In this document: positions 1 to 11,431 of the stretch, piece by piece
Layout of the letters: each line of letters opens with the position of its first letter
Position numbering within the stretch: position 1 is the first letter of the stretch
NCBI RefSeq assembly: GCF_900497805.2
Contig: NW_020954570.1
Span: 10,849,730 to 10,913,729, forward strand
Source: Vombatus ursinus
Lineage: Eukaryota > Chordata > Mammalia > Diprotodontia > Vombatidae
Direction: 5' to 3'
DNA: 64,000 bases
The notes under the pieces: model-generated
The model's database searches: none
The model's input: the letters and a program-made list of their open reading frames with translations, nothing else
Told to the model about the DNA's origin: nothing
Position numbers and translations under genes: made by a program

Positions 1-744
1 AGAAGCTGTGAATTCTAATCTCTGACTTTACTTCCCCAGCTTCAAGCTTCCTTAACTTTATAATACAGGGGATGAGTAGTGCTGATCTCCTGAAATTATT
101 ATAGCTTACTTAGAGGATTCACACCAATTTATCATTATAGTTAATTTTGATGCAGGCCATTCAGTCAATAACTTTCTTGACTTTGCAGTCAAGAAAAATT
201 AAATTAAAACTGTTAGAAACTAACTGAAAATCCATACACTCTTTCCTTCGGTGTCATTAGATACTAAGGTTATTCAAAGGGAATAGTAAGTTTGGCCCCT
301 CCCATTAGTCCACACTCCCAGGGACACTTTCTTGGGTTTCTTGCTGACTTCACTATAATCACTTACTATTTTATATTTTTTCTGCCACCAAAAGTGAAGA
401 AAGAAAGGAATAATGGTGGCAGTAGCCCTGAACAGCAAGTTACCATTATGCTTACTCCAACCTTGTTCCTCTAAGACAATCATGTTCAAAGTAAAAACTC
501 TACACCCTTAGTCAGCAATGGCATGACCTCAAAAGTGATATGACATTAACCAGGGATAATCAATCAAAGAGAAGGAAGATTAGTCACATCTTACCTTCCC
601 AGTTACATCTAAGCATAGGGCTTGTCTCTGTCAAAACTCTACCTATTATCGTCCAAAACTACCTCACTTTTGCCCATCCTAACATTTCCCTCAAATGGCT
701 GTGCAACCTACAACCTTATGGATCATATATTTAGAGACCTAAAA
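1..744. other. Unassigned non-coding DNA
   Basis: I recognise no repeat family or gene here. Short open frames on both strands show no family motif and look like chance. Confidence 0.4.
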
Positions 745-925
745 AAGACATCAAGTTAAAGACTGTCATTTTAAAGATGGGCAAAATGAGACATAGAGAG
801 CTTAAATGATCTTCCCAAGGTCACACAGTTACTAATTGTTATTTGAACCCAGGTCCTCTGATTTTAAATCCTGCTTAAAATTTTGCTCCAACATCAAATC
901 CAGTCTTCATTATACTATGTTGCCT
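745..925 (-). repeat. MIR-type CORE-SINE fragment
   Basis: Read on the minus strand it has the MIR order: a tRNA-like part with the B-box-like stretch around 'gaacccaggtcctctgat', then the 'actagctgtgtgacc' analogue ('ggtcacacagttactaat' on plus) and the 'tcatctgtaaaatggg' analogue near 765-785. Divergence is high, as expected for a pre-therian SINE. Confidence 0.75.
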
Positions 926-1245
926 CTCCCCTTCTGCTTTGGGCATAGGCCCCTCAGGGTTACTGTAACCTGACCAAATCACAGGCACCCACACCAACAA
1001 CCATGAAGGTAAAATTCCATCCTATCCCCAAAATCACCTAATGGCAGTGGCATGTACCATTCAGAGACTCTGTGCTTCCAGGCATACCCAGGATACTAAG
1101 ATCCATATCTCTCCCTCTCTTTATTTATGGTGGTACATAGTGAGTTGCACAGAGTGAGCACATATAGGTTTGTTGGTATCTGCATTGCAGCTTTCATTAC
1201 ACTGTCTTTTCTCCTAAATAGTCTCCTCTTCCTAACATTCTTCTT
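926..1245. other. Unassigned non-coding DNA
   Basis: No repeat family or coding signal recognised. Confidence 0.35.
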
Positions 1246-1525
1246 TTCTATTAAGGATGACCCCATCCTTCCAATCACTTAGGCTCACAACTTTCATGTG
1301 ATCTTGGAATCCTCACTCTCCTTCATCCAACATACTTACATTTTATATCCATTCTCTTCTCTAATCACTCATAAAGCCATCATACTCATTCAGACCTTTT
1401 TGCCTTGACTGTTGTAAATAGCTCCCTAATTGGCTTCCTCTTATGCCTATCCATCCTCCACATAACTTTTTTCTAAAGCATAAATCTTATCATGTCACTT
1501 CCCTACTCAATAGTCAGTCAATAAA
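1246..1525 (+). repeat. L2-like LINE fragment, end of reverse transcriptase ORF
   Basis: A plus-strand frame gives HNFHVILESSLSFI, matching the L2/CR1-superfamily RT segment usually read as '(R)NLGVxLDSSLS'. It is followed by degenerate equivalents of 'LDYCNSLLxGLP' (aactgttgtaaatagctccctaattggcttcc) and 'xxSDHVTPLL' (aaatcttatcatgtcacttccc). The copy is full of stops and small indels. A better preserved copy lies at 50,740-51,290. The clade name is from motif memory. Confidence 0.6.
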
Positions 1526-2640
1526 TATTTATTAAGGCAGTCAATGCCACAGACAGTCATTGCTTTCAAAGAACTCAGTCTTATGGGGATAATGACATGA
1601 AAGAAAGAAAAAAAGACTTTGTACAAACAAGTTATACAACAGATAATGTAAATAATAAATACGAAAAAGGCAATAAAAATTATTCATTCATTCATTCAAT
1701 AAGTATTTACTAAGGAGCTATTATGTGCAAGGCACTGTGTTAAGCACAAAAAAAGGCCAAAAAAAAAACCCTATCCTTGACTGCAAAGAACTTACAGTCT
1801 AATGGGGGAAACAGCCCAAAAACAAATGTATACAAAGCAAGCTGTATATAGGATAAGTAGGAAATATTCGGGAAAGCACTGAAATTAAAAGGGGTTGAGG
1901 AAGGCTGTTTATTGAAGTTAGGATTTTAGATGGGATTTAAAGGAAATCAGAGAGGTCAGTAGTCTGAGTGGAGGCTGGAGTGCCCAGTGCCAAGAGATTA
2001 AGTGTGTTTTTTGTGGAACATCCAGGAAACCAATATCACTAGATTAAAGAGAAGGTGTTGGAGAATAGGTTGCAAGAAGACTGGAAAAGTAGGAAGGGGT
2101 TAAATTATGAAATGTTTTGAATGTTTAAGAGAATATTTTGTATATGCTTCTGGAGGTAATAAAGTCACTGGAGTTTATTATTCAGGGGGATCAAGGAAGT
2201 CCTCCTCTAAAAGGTGAAATTTTAGTTAATACTTGAAGGAAGTCAAGAAAGCCAAGACATAAAGGAGGGTGAGCATTCCAGGCTTAAGGGACAGCCATTG
2301 AAAGGGTTCAGATTGAGGAGATGGAGTATAATTGTGTGCAAGAAATGACAAGTTGGCCAGTGTAACTTTATCATAAAGTACATGAAGGGGACTAAAGTTT
2401 AAGAAGACTATTAAGATAGAAAGAATTAAGTTTGTGGAAAGTATAATAAGCCAAAAAGAGAATTTTATATTTGATCTGGTGGTAAAAATAAGACATAAAA
2501 GTGTCTCACAATAGGCATATGACATGATCAGACAAGTGCTTTAGGAAAACCACACTATGCAAAGGCTGTAGGGAAAGACTTGAGGAAAGAAGACTAATCA
2601 GAAGATTATTTCAATAGTGCTGGTATGTGGAAACATTTCT
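1508..2640 (+). repeat. Old dispersed therian repeat, family unresolved
   Basis: It contains 'ttcaataagtatttactaaggagctattatgtgcaaggcactgtg' type sequence (1,690-1,735), then 'ggagcttacagtctaatgggg'-like sequence, then a stretch (2,170-2,630) resembling 'gcattccaggc...acaagttggcc...catgatcagacaagtgctttagg'. A second copy of the later part is at 30,905-31,400, and related downstream modules are at 53,030-53,882 and 54,778-55,290. It has no coding content. It looks like the untranslated part of an ancient LINE, but I cannot name the family. Confidence 0.5.
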
Positions 2641-2819
2641 TTTCAAGGAAACTATAAATTCTGAGAATAGAAAATTTGAAGCTGGAAAAAAAACCCGACA
2701 ATCAATGTGGCATTGATGCCTTCCATTGGTGCTGTTATAATAATGGGTCACATAATGAATACATAAGCCATTTTGTAAACCCTTAATCTTCCCTTTCAGG
2801 GAAGATAAGTGATATGTTT

Positions 2820-2974
2820 TTGTTTTGTTTTGTTTTTGGTAGGCAATGGGGTTAAGTGATTTGCCCAGAGTCATGGAGCTAGTAAGTGTCAAGTGTCTAA
2901 GGCCAGATTTGAACTCAGGTCCTCCTGACTCCAGGGCCAGTGCTTTATTCACTGTGCCATCTACCTGCCCCCAG
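2820..2974 (-). repeat. tRNA-derived SINE (SINE1/WSINE type)
   Basis: On the minus strand it reads as the head 'gggcaggtagatggcacag', 'gcactggccctggagtcag', 'ttcaaatctggcctta', 'ttactagctccatgac', 'aatcacttaaccccattg', ending in an A-rich tail that appears on plus as TTTTG repeats at 2,820-2,840. It lacks the ACCAAACA variant carried by the four other SINE1-type copies here. No clear target-site duplication was found. Confidence 0.85.
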
Positions 2975-3039
2975 GTTCCCTCTTTAAAGCCAACTCACTA
3001 GAGTATCAAAGGCCTTTCTGCTTTTCCTTCTCAAGACAA

Positions 3040-4850
3040 AAGAGACCTAAAACCATCAGCAAGCATTATTTGTAATGAAGATAAGCTGTCAGGCTTTCCA
3101 ATAAGATCAGGGGCAAAGGAAAGATGCCTTTTATCACCACTATTATTCAATATTGTACAAGAATTGTTAGCTATAGCAATAAGAGATAAAAAAGAAACTG
3201 AAGGAAATAGAATAGTCAATGAAGAAACAAAACTAACACTCTTTGCAGATGATATGATGGTATAGTTAGAGAATCCTAGAGAATCAAATAAAACACTGCT
3301 TGAAATAATTAACAACTTTAGCAAAGTTGCGGGATAAAAAAAACCCACATAAATCTTCAGCATTTCTAGATATTACCAACAAAGCTCAACAGAAAGAGAT
3401 AGAGAAATTACATTTAAAATAACTGTAAACAATATAAAATTCTTAGGAGTCTACCTGCCAAGAAAACCAAGGAACTATATGAAAACAATTACAAAACACT
3501 TTTCACACAAATAAAGACAGATCTAAACAGTTGGGAAAACATTAATTGCTCATGGGTAGGCTGCTGTAATATAATAAAAGTGATACTTCTGCCTAAATTA
3601 ATGTACTTATTCAGTTATATATACTATAATTAGTTACTCAAACTAATTATAAAACAGTAATCATCAAAAGCATCTGGCACTAGCTAAGAAAATCATGGAT
3701 CAGTGCAATAGATTATGTACATAAAACACAGTAGCAAATGACCATGGTAATGTAGTGTTTGATAAACCTAAAGACCTCAGCCTCTGCAATAAAAATTCAT
3801 GATTTGACAAAAACTCGGGGAAAATCTGGAAAATGATATGACAGAAATTAGGTATAGACTAACATCTTATACAATATACCAAGATAAGGTCAAAATGGTA
3901 CATGATTTAGATATAATGCGTGATGTCATAAGCAAATTAGGAGAACAAGGGATAGTTTACCTGTCACATCTATGTAGAAGGGAAGAATTTATGACCAAAT
4001 AAGAGAGAGCATTACAAGACAGAAAATGGATAATTTTGATTACATTGAATTAAAAAGGTTTTGCACAAACAAAGCCAATGGAATAAAGATTAGAAGGAAA
4101 ACAGAAAACTGGGAAATAATCTTTACAGCAAATGCCTCTGATAAAGGCCTCATTTATCAAATATATAGAGAATGAGTCAAATTTGTAAGAATACATGTCA
4201 TTCTCCAATTGATAAAAGGCCAAAGGATATGAACAGGCAGTTTTCAGATGAAGAAATCAAAGCTATCTAAAGGAATATGAAGAAGTGCTCTAAATCACTT
4301 TTGATTAGAAAAATGCACATTGAAACAATGCTGAGGTAACACCTTACACCCATTAGATTGGGTAATATGACAGAAAAGAAAAATGATAAATGTTGGAGAG
4401 CATGTGGAAAAATTGGGACACTTGCACTATTGGTGGAGTTGTAAACTGATCCAACCATTCTGGGGAGCAATTTGGAACTATGCATAAGGGGCAACCAGAC
4501 TATGAATACCTTTTGATCCAGCAATACCACTACTAGGCCTATATCCCAAAAAGATCATAAAAAAGGGGAAATGATCTATATGCACAAAAAAATTTACAGG
4601 AATTCTTTGTGGTGGCAAAAAATTGGAAATTGGGATAATGCCCATCAATTAGGGAATAAATGAACAAATTGTGGCATGTGAATGTAATAGAATACTATTT
4701 TGTAATAAGTAATGATGAGCAGGCAGATTTCAGAAAGACCTGGAAAGACTTATTTGAACTGATGTGAAGTGAAATGAGCCGAACCAGGAGAATATTGTAC
4801 ACAGTAACAGCAATGTTGTGTGATGATCAACTATGAATGACTTAGCTCCT
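3040..4850 (+). pseudogene. L1 ORF2 remnant (reverse transcriptase and C-terminal Cys domain)
   Basis: L1 ORF2p is the endonuclease/reverse transcriptase of the element. Recognisable parts in order are: RT peptides around IRSGAKERCLLSPLLFNIV (3,105-3,165) and the catalytic core TLFADDMMV (3,238-3,265), where FADD is the L1 form of motif C; 'KFLGVYLPRK' (about 3,440); 'WAKDMNRxF'-like KRPKDMNRQFSDEEI (4,215-4,260); and the C-terminal Cys region CWRACGKIGTLA (4,393-4,430), where the expected His is lost. Stops and frameshifts occur throughout, so it is dead. Confidence 0.88.
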
Positions 4851-5190
4851 CTCAGTAATACAATGATTTAAGACAATCAGAAACGACTCATGATAGGAAA
4901 TGCTATACACATCCAGAGAAAGAACCAATGGACTCCAAATGCAGATTAAAGCGTACTATTTTCACTTTTTTGTGATTTTTTTTCCTTTTGCCTTCTTATT
5001 TCTTTGGTTTCTTCTTTCACAAAATGACTAATACAAAAATGTGTTTTACATGATTGCACATATATAATCTGTAACAAATTGCTTACTGTTTTAGGATGGG
5101 GAAGGTAAGAAGCAAGAAAAATTTGAAACTGTAAATTTTATTAAAAAAATGAATGTTAAAAATGTTTACCTATAATTGGAAAAATAAAAT
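3040..5190 (+). mobile_element. L1 LINE, 5'-truncated (RT to 3' end)
   Basis: This L1 starts inside the reverse transcriptase part of ORF2 and runs to the A-rich 3' end ('aattggaaaaataaaatac', about 5,170-5,190). After the RT comes a gap of roughly 200 bp near 3,620-3,650, where the text jumps to the ORF2 C-terminal half. The 3'UTR contains the 'ttttacatgattgcacatatataatctgtaac' type sequence that also ends the ORF1-only elements at 18 kb and 46 kb. No target-site duplication was identified. Confidence 0.92.
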
Positions 5191-7190
5191 ACTATTTTTT
5201 TTTTAAAGACAGAGGAGGCAATAGAGAGTACAGAACCTTCTGAGAAGCTTCACTTTTCTCCAACTCTTAAGTGCCAGTGAAGAGCAATATTAGTTGTCAC
5301 TGGAGTTCTTAGACAATGAAGTCAATTTTTTCTCCATCAATCAGGAATCGTTAAACTGATGGAAGCCTTTGTTAAATTAACTGCTTCTAACTTCCATAGC
5401 TACAATCGAGCAGCTTTTCAGTGCCTTTGCTGCATCTTCAATTATTTTCAAGTTCTTGTCAGATTCTTCTCTTAGATTCTTAAACCCAGTTTTACTATTT
5501 TTCTATAATTTTCAATGACATGCTTGATGCTATTTAATTAACAAAGGCACAACTCTCTAAATTTTCCCTAACAAATGTATAATCTTTTAAAATCATACAC
5601 AAGTATTGACTTTGGTCCCAAAGTATCCAAATGTTAATTGGATTTCATTTTGTTTGTTTTTGTTTTGTTTTACTTCCTTTAATCATAATACATATATATG
5701 CGAAATAACGTAAGTTCTTATCATGCTTGCAGCTCTAAAGGCTTTAACATCATCGTCCAACTCCTTAGTTCCCTTGAAACTGTGTTTCTTTAACCTCATA
5801 TTTCTCTAATATTTAATAAATAAGAGATGTCTCTGTACCTCTTTCTAACAGTAAACTGTTCCCACATAAGTGAGGCATTATTCTACGTTGTTCAAAAGGC
5901 TTATCTTTATAATTATACCATAAATCATTTTCTGTCCAAAACCTGTCTGAAAACTAGGTTTATTGATATTAACAGTGTATATTATAACAAAGTTATTTTT
6001 CTCCTATGATTAGGCATCAAACATTTCACTTGTAATAGAAGCAATATAGTATATTCTTTAATAATTAATTTAAATCTGTTCTTTATTTAAAAAAAAACTT
6101 TTTCTGTCCTCTTTATCACAAACCTGTTCCACATGAAAAGAGCCTAGGAGTGACACTATAGCTTATAAAATAATCAAGTAAACCAAAAGGAAATAAACAA
6201 CAGTAATCTCTCCTACTCAGTCTAGAATTGTACATTGACATGGCTGAAAAGCTGAAAGCACTCTAAGTAAGAGTGTTCCAGGGGCAATGAGCCAGAAAAA
6301 TCTCAGGGAAATGGAGTTAACGGTAGCACAATCTCAGCCCTGGTCTATCACAGCTGCTATATCATGACATAAAACCAATTCTTAATAGATTCCTGTGTAA
6401 ACAGACAGAGTTGTTTCCCAAGTAGTGCAACATACCTCAAGGTCCTCTTCAAAGCTTAAAGCAAGTGCTACTATAATAAAAGACAAAGACTTATTTTTAC
6501 TTTAATAATTTATTTTATATAAATACTTTATATAATAATTTAATAAAAAACAAAAAACATCTCAGGAAGGGAGAAGCATAGAGTTTGAGCACTCCACACA
6601 GTGATGTGCTGGTAAATATTTAACAATTGGATTTCCCCTCAAAAATGTATACACAAGATTCTTTTAAATTTGATCCACATTATTAAAAATTTTCTGCACA
6701 AGTTTCTTAAATATAGACAATCAACAAAACAACAAATCAAGCCCTAATTTGTAAGATTTGGTGATTTCCAAGGTGCAAATACTTATATTGAAAATGTAAC
6801 AGTAAGCTCTCTCAAGCTGGTATGAGCAACACCAGCACACCCCTGTCTCCAGAGGACATAAAGGTTTCAAGACCTTTGGAATGTGGTATTTGTGCCAGGA
6901 GATCAAAATTATAGAGACAATGTAGAGGTGTTTCAGAAGGTCCAAGATCAATGTGATCCTGAAAGTAGGAAATAACAGACCCAAAGGGGACAGAAACAAC
7001 AGCAGAACCTTGTGCTCAATGCTTTATTTTGTCCTAGATCAGGAGAACAGGGCACTGGTGCTAGTGATCTCCCTTCATCCAGAAGTTTAAGTAATCCTTG
7101 ACTACCCACTTAAATGCCAGCAGGAAAAAAAGAGGTTTGCTGGGAATTTGTTTTATATGAATTCAATTCTAATTCAGCAATCAATCAAAC
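5191..7190. other. Unassigned, AT-rich non-coding DNA
   Basis: No named repeat was recognised. There are short poly(A/T) stretches (5,197-5,210; 6,488-6,550). On the minus strand around 5,380-5,520 a short frame reads NLREESDKNLKIIEDAAKAL and then a stop. It is not supported as a gene. Confidence 0.35.
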
Positions 7191-7194
7191 AAGC

Positions 7195-7878
7195 ATCAAT
7201 TTCCTTTGACCCAGCAATACCACTCCTAGGGCTGTATCCCAAAGAGATCATAAAAATGGGAAAAGGAACCATATGTACAAAAATATTTATAGCAGTTCTT
7301 TCCGTGGTGGCCAAGAATTGAGAATTGAGGGATGCCCATCAATTGGGGAATGACTAAACTGTGAATGTAATGGAATACTATTGTATTATAAGAAATGAGG
7401 AGCAGGTAAATTTCAGAAAAACCTGGAAAGACTGGAATGGACTGGTGCTGAGTGAAGTGAGCAGAACCAGGAGAATGTTGTACACAGTAACAGCCACATT
7501 GTGAGATGACTAACTTTGATAGATTTAACTCTTCTCAGCAATGCAAGAATCTAAGACAACTCCAAAAGACTCATGATGGAAAATGCTATCCACATACAGA
7601 GAAAGAACAGTGGAGTCTGAATGCAGTTCAAAGCATACTATTTGCTTTTGTTTTGTTTTGTTTTGTTTCTTCTTTCTTTTGGTTCCTCCTATTGGTTCTA
7701 ATTCTTCTTTACAACATGACTAATGTGAAAATGTTTAATAAGAATGTATATGTAGAGCCTATATCAAATTGCATGCCATCTTGGGGAGGGAGGAGGGTAG
7801 GGAGGCAGAGAAAATTTAAAACTCAAAAGCTTATAGAAGTTAATGTTGAAAACTAAAAATAAATTAATTTAAAAAAAG
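7195..7878 (+). mobile_element. L1 LINE 3' end fragment
   Basis: It begins at the ORF2 C-terminal segment 'FDPAIPLLGxxPKEI' (cctttgacccagcaataccact, 7,201 on), continues through the end of ORF2 and the 3'UTR, and ends with 'gaaaactaaaaataaattaatt'. It belongs to the same 3'-end subtype as the copy at 53,898-54,762. Instead of direct repeats, a 12-bp inverted repeat (AAGCATCAATTT / AAATTGATGCTT) sits at its two edges. Confidence 0.92.
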
Positions 7879-7892
7879 AAAATTGATGCTTT

Positions 7893-8095
7893 TTTTCCTT
7901 TTATTCTAATTTATCAAGCACTTCCTGAAGCAGGCTCAGCAAATATGTATGTCCAGTATTCTTTGGCCAGAAACCCCTTCCAGTAGAATGAAGCTAACAG
8001 AAAGAACTTCATGATTCAATGAGAGAATGTGTCAAAAGACTGCAATTTAAAAAAAAAAATCTCATAGTTACTATTTAAAAAAAACTGACTTGGAA
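7893..8095. other. Unassigned non-coding DNA
   Basis: No repeat or gene recognised. Confidence 0.3.
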
Positions 8096-8640
8096 AGGGA
8101 CTCGAGGAGAGATCATATAAGGATCCAGAAACTGTCTGAAAAACACAATGAAACAAAAAACAAAAGCCCTAGTTTCTATGCTTCAAGAAATCAGAAAAGA
8201 AAACTGGACAAATCTGTCAGAACCAGAGTCAAAGTGAAGATAGAATCCACCAATAAAATTCTTTAAAAAAAAAAAAGACCTCAAATTGAAAATACCTGGG
8301 AATATCAAAGAAACAATCCAAAATTTCTGCATTAAAAAAGATAATGAAAGAACTCTCACCAGAAAGAAAGAACTCAAGTACCAAAGAAATATATTCAGGA
8401 AAACACAAGACTGTGCTGTTACTATATTAAAGAGGAGGAAAATTGGAATATAGTATATTAGAAATCAAAGAGGGGAGAAAAGCTTAAAACCAAGAATAAT
8501 TCATCCTACAAACTGAACATAAACTTACATTCAAAAAAAATGGATGTTTACTGTATTATAGAATGATCAAACATTCTCAATAAAATCATCAGGGTAGAAT
8601 CTTTGAAATGAAAATGCAGAAAATGAAAGGAATCATGATG
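8096..8640 (+). repeat. Divergent L1 ORF1-like remnant
   Basis: The order of features resembles L1 ORF1 but differs from the abundant family in this window: 'gactcgaggagagatcatataaggat', then 'caagaaatcagaaaagaaaactgg', then 'gtcaaagtgaagatagaatccacc', and a C-terminal-domain-like stretch 'gagaaaagcttaaaaccaagaataattcatcctacaaa' corresponding to the 'LxPRIxYPxKL' motif. There are many stops. It could be an older L1 subfamily, and assignment is tentative. Confidence 0.4.
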
Positions 8641-10315
8641 ATCTATTTCCTATGTTTTAATAAAGGAAAAAAAATGTCCCTTTAGAAATCCACAGTCTTC
8701 AAAAATATGAGAGTAAAGAAAAGTTTTGAGACAAGAATGTGTTCATAATACTCATGCTCCTTACATCATTTTCTCCATGTTTGTATATTCTTTTCAGGCA
8801 TATTTAAATTATGATAATTAGTAAATTCCTCCCTTCTCTTCCTCATTTCTTCCTTAATGTATTCTTTTTTTCCCTTCCTCCTTAAAAAAAAAATTAGGGT
8901 AAGAGACTAATGACAGTAATCCTATAAACAGGTATCAGGATGATGTAAATGATAAACCAGAAAAGGAGTAGAGTTAAAAGGTGATATATTTAACCTGGGA
9001 GGGTACAGAGCAAGTATACATGCTGATAGTGCTGGTGCTGATTTTGTTTCTGGTTCTGGTGAACAGTGAATTCCCCTTATTTCCTTTTCCTTCTCCCAAC
9101 CACAGTGGAGGTTACAATGTATGAGGGATAGGAGCAACAGATTTAAGGAAGGAAAATATGCCCCTATGCTGGGTGTTTTTATATCTCTGTGGGATTGAAA
9201 AGTGCCACACCAGCAATGTAAAGATGTCCATTATCCTTGAAAGAAAGAAACCTTGGTGCACAAGCTGCCTATGTGGCAGGGTCTACTGTCAAGTAGAATT
9301 CTTTACTTCCCATGCTGCTAGAAATTCTATGCACTACATAGCCTAAAAGATAAAACAATTTCATTCTTCTCTACCATCTAAGACACCAAGAAATATAATA
9401 AAGTTAGAAATAACAATATAGAAAGCTAATCACTAATCTGTAACATGATTGTTCAGAACCTACTTCCTACAAGTCATTAAGCTCTGTTCTGCATAAACTG
9501 ACCCAAAAACTTGTGACTGAATTTAACTCTGTCCTACCCCAACCATCCCTACACCCTAGAAGCCCCAAACCAGAAGCTCAGTATGGCTGAGACAGCTACA
9601 TCACAACGTTGAATGTTGCAGCAGTGGTTGGCCAGAAAAATGAGGAGTAGGGTGAGTAGGGAAAAGACTAACATGTATGTGTATGTCTCTGAACCAAGCC
9701 TGAAATAGAAGGACTCATTTTGGCCACCTCTGTCCCACCAGAGGTCACATGGGAAATAGACACAGAGCAGTGAAATATGAATTACTCCATATGAGAAGAG
9801 GCTCAGACAACTTTGAGTTCTACCTCCTGAGGAAACTGCCATCAATGGGGAAGGAGTCAGAAAATGAGAAATACGTGAATATAAGGTGGAGAGAAGGGAG
9901 TAAAACTGAAGTAGCCTGAGAGAGAAAACTCACTGAAAATCCTTGAACATACACAGAAAAACAGGAAAGATTTTATTAATAAGGGAATATGTTTACCAGA
10001 TGACTTAAATGAGTCCAAAAATCTATATATAAATATTGTAAAACAAAGGAAAATGAATTAGTATCTGATGAGGCAGAGGAACCCTGTGGATTCCCAAGAG
10101 AATCTAAAAGCACACCATGGTGTTCTGAGTAGTTTAAAAAAGAAATAAAAATTATGAAAGCAGAATGCATGACAGAATAGAAAAACTCTAATCCATGGTG
10201 GCAAACCACATCAAAGAACAGAATAATAGGGAGTGAAAATAGAAGTAAAGAGCAATAATATTATTTTTTAAAAAACAGATCTCTATAGAAGTAAAACATA
10301 CAGACTACTTAAAAA
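8641..10315. other. Unassigned DNA, possibly very old L1 material
   Basis: No family recognised. Its position between two ORF1-like remnants makes decayed L1 5'/inter-ORF sequence possible, but I cannot show this. A 98-codon minus-strand open frame (9,549-9,845) has no recognisable domain. Confidence 0.3.
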
Positions 10316-10460
10316 GTGTAAGACTCAGAAGAACTCATCAAATCAAGAAAACCCTGAACATATTAATTCAAGAAATAATACAAGAAAACTGCCCAAAACT
10401 TCTGAACATAGAAAACAAAATGCCAATGAAAAGAATGCACTGATCACCTCCAGAAAAAAA
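10316..10460 (+). repeat. L1 ORF1-like fragment
   Basis: The stretch 'ttcaagaaataatacaagaaaactgcccaaaacttctgaacat' corresponds to the ORF1 peptide FQEIIxENCPxxLE, and 'gaatgcactgatcacctcc' follows at the expected spacing. It is a short, isolated relic with the same look as 8,096-8,640. Confidence 0.45.
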
Positions 10461-10678
10461 AATTCTGCTACAAGTGTAGTGGTTAAATTTAATAATTTCA
10501 ATGAAAAGCTATAATTTTGCAAGGAGAAAATGTTAACAATTTTAAATATCTCAACTTTTTAATAGAGCTAAAGCAGTAAAAGGCAGGAAAAACTATATCA
10601 ATAAAAATGTGCATTAAAAAAAATAGAAGAGGAAAGAATTAATGACTAGAGTACACACTCAAAAAATTAAATGGTCAA

Positions 10679-11431
10679 AGTTGAGCCAAGATAGTGGAGC
10701 AAAGAAAAATTCTAGTGAAACTCTCCAAACAATCCCCTTTAAATAACTTTAAAATGATGCATCAAATTAAATTCTAAGGCATCATAAGCAAGAAAAGATC
10801 AAAGTGAATCATTTTTCCAGGTCAGGACAACATAGAGGATCAGCAAAAACTGTGTGTGTTACTGGGGTCAGGGCTAGCTGGAAACACAGCACAATGTAGA
10901 CACCATCTGTGAATCTTGGAGATGGTGATGGTGGCAACAGTAGTACTGAGAGTATTTACTACCCAGGGGCAGCACAGAGTTAAATATTTCATCAGAAGGT
11001 GATTCCAAGGGAGCCTCATGCAAGCACTGAGAATAGGAATGGGTATCTTTTGACAAATTAATTGTCCATTATCCAGTTCTGGGTTGCAGTTCCAGTACAG
11101 ACAGAAGTATTTGTAGTCACAAGTGAGCAGGGGCCACAGTTCTGTGTTGCAACTCTTAGGAGGAAGGGAGTAGAAAAATTGAGGGTATGTGAGCACAGGG
11201 GGCCTATCTGAGTGACAACCAGGTGCAGATCAGAAAAGTACTTACCATAACTGTCTCATGATTACACAAACTTGGAAGCACTGAAAAACTTACAGGTCCT
11301 CAAGACTGGCTGTGAACAGAGTAATGAGTAAAAGAGTGAAACTTGGTAGGTGACTCCCCACCACCATCACAACGGGTGAGTAGAGCCCAATTCTAACACA
11401 AAATTTAAAGTCAAAATATAGGGTGGAAAAA
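10679..11431 (+). promoter_or_regulatory. L1 5'UTR (internal promoter region)
   Basis: It starts with the CCAAGATAG core, an equivalent of the AAGATGG YY1-type site at L1 5' ends, and runs to where the ORF1 start would be. The ATG is changed (aaagagcaaa at 11,431 where other copies have ATGAGCAAA). Confidence 0.6.

Noticed and set aside
5230-5520. Minus-strand reading NLREESDKNLKIIEDAAKAL
   Set aside because: It looked like part of a conserved protein, but the frame is short, ends in stops and has no recognisable continuation on either side.
9549-9845. 98-codon minus-strand ORF
   Set aside because: No domain, no start context and no conserved neighbour. Expected by chance at this length.
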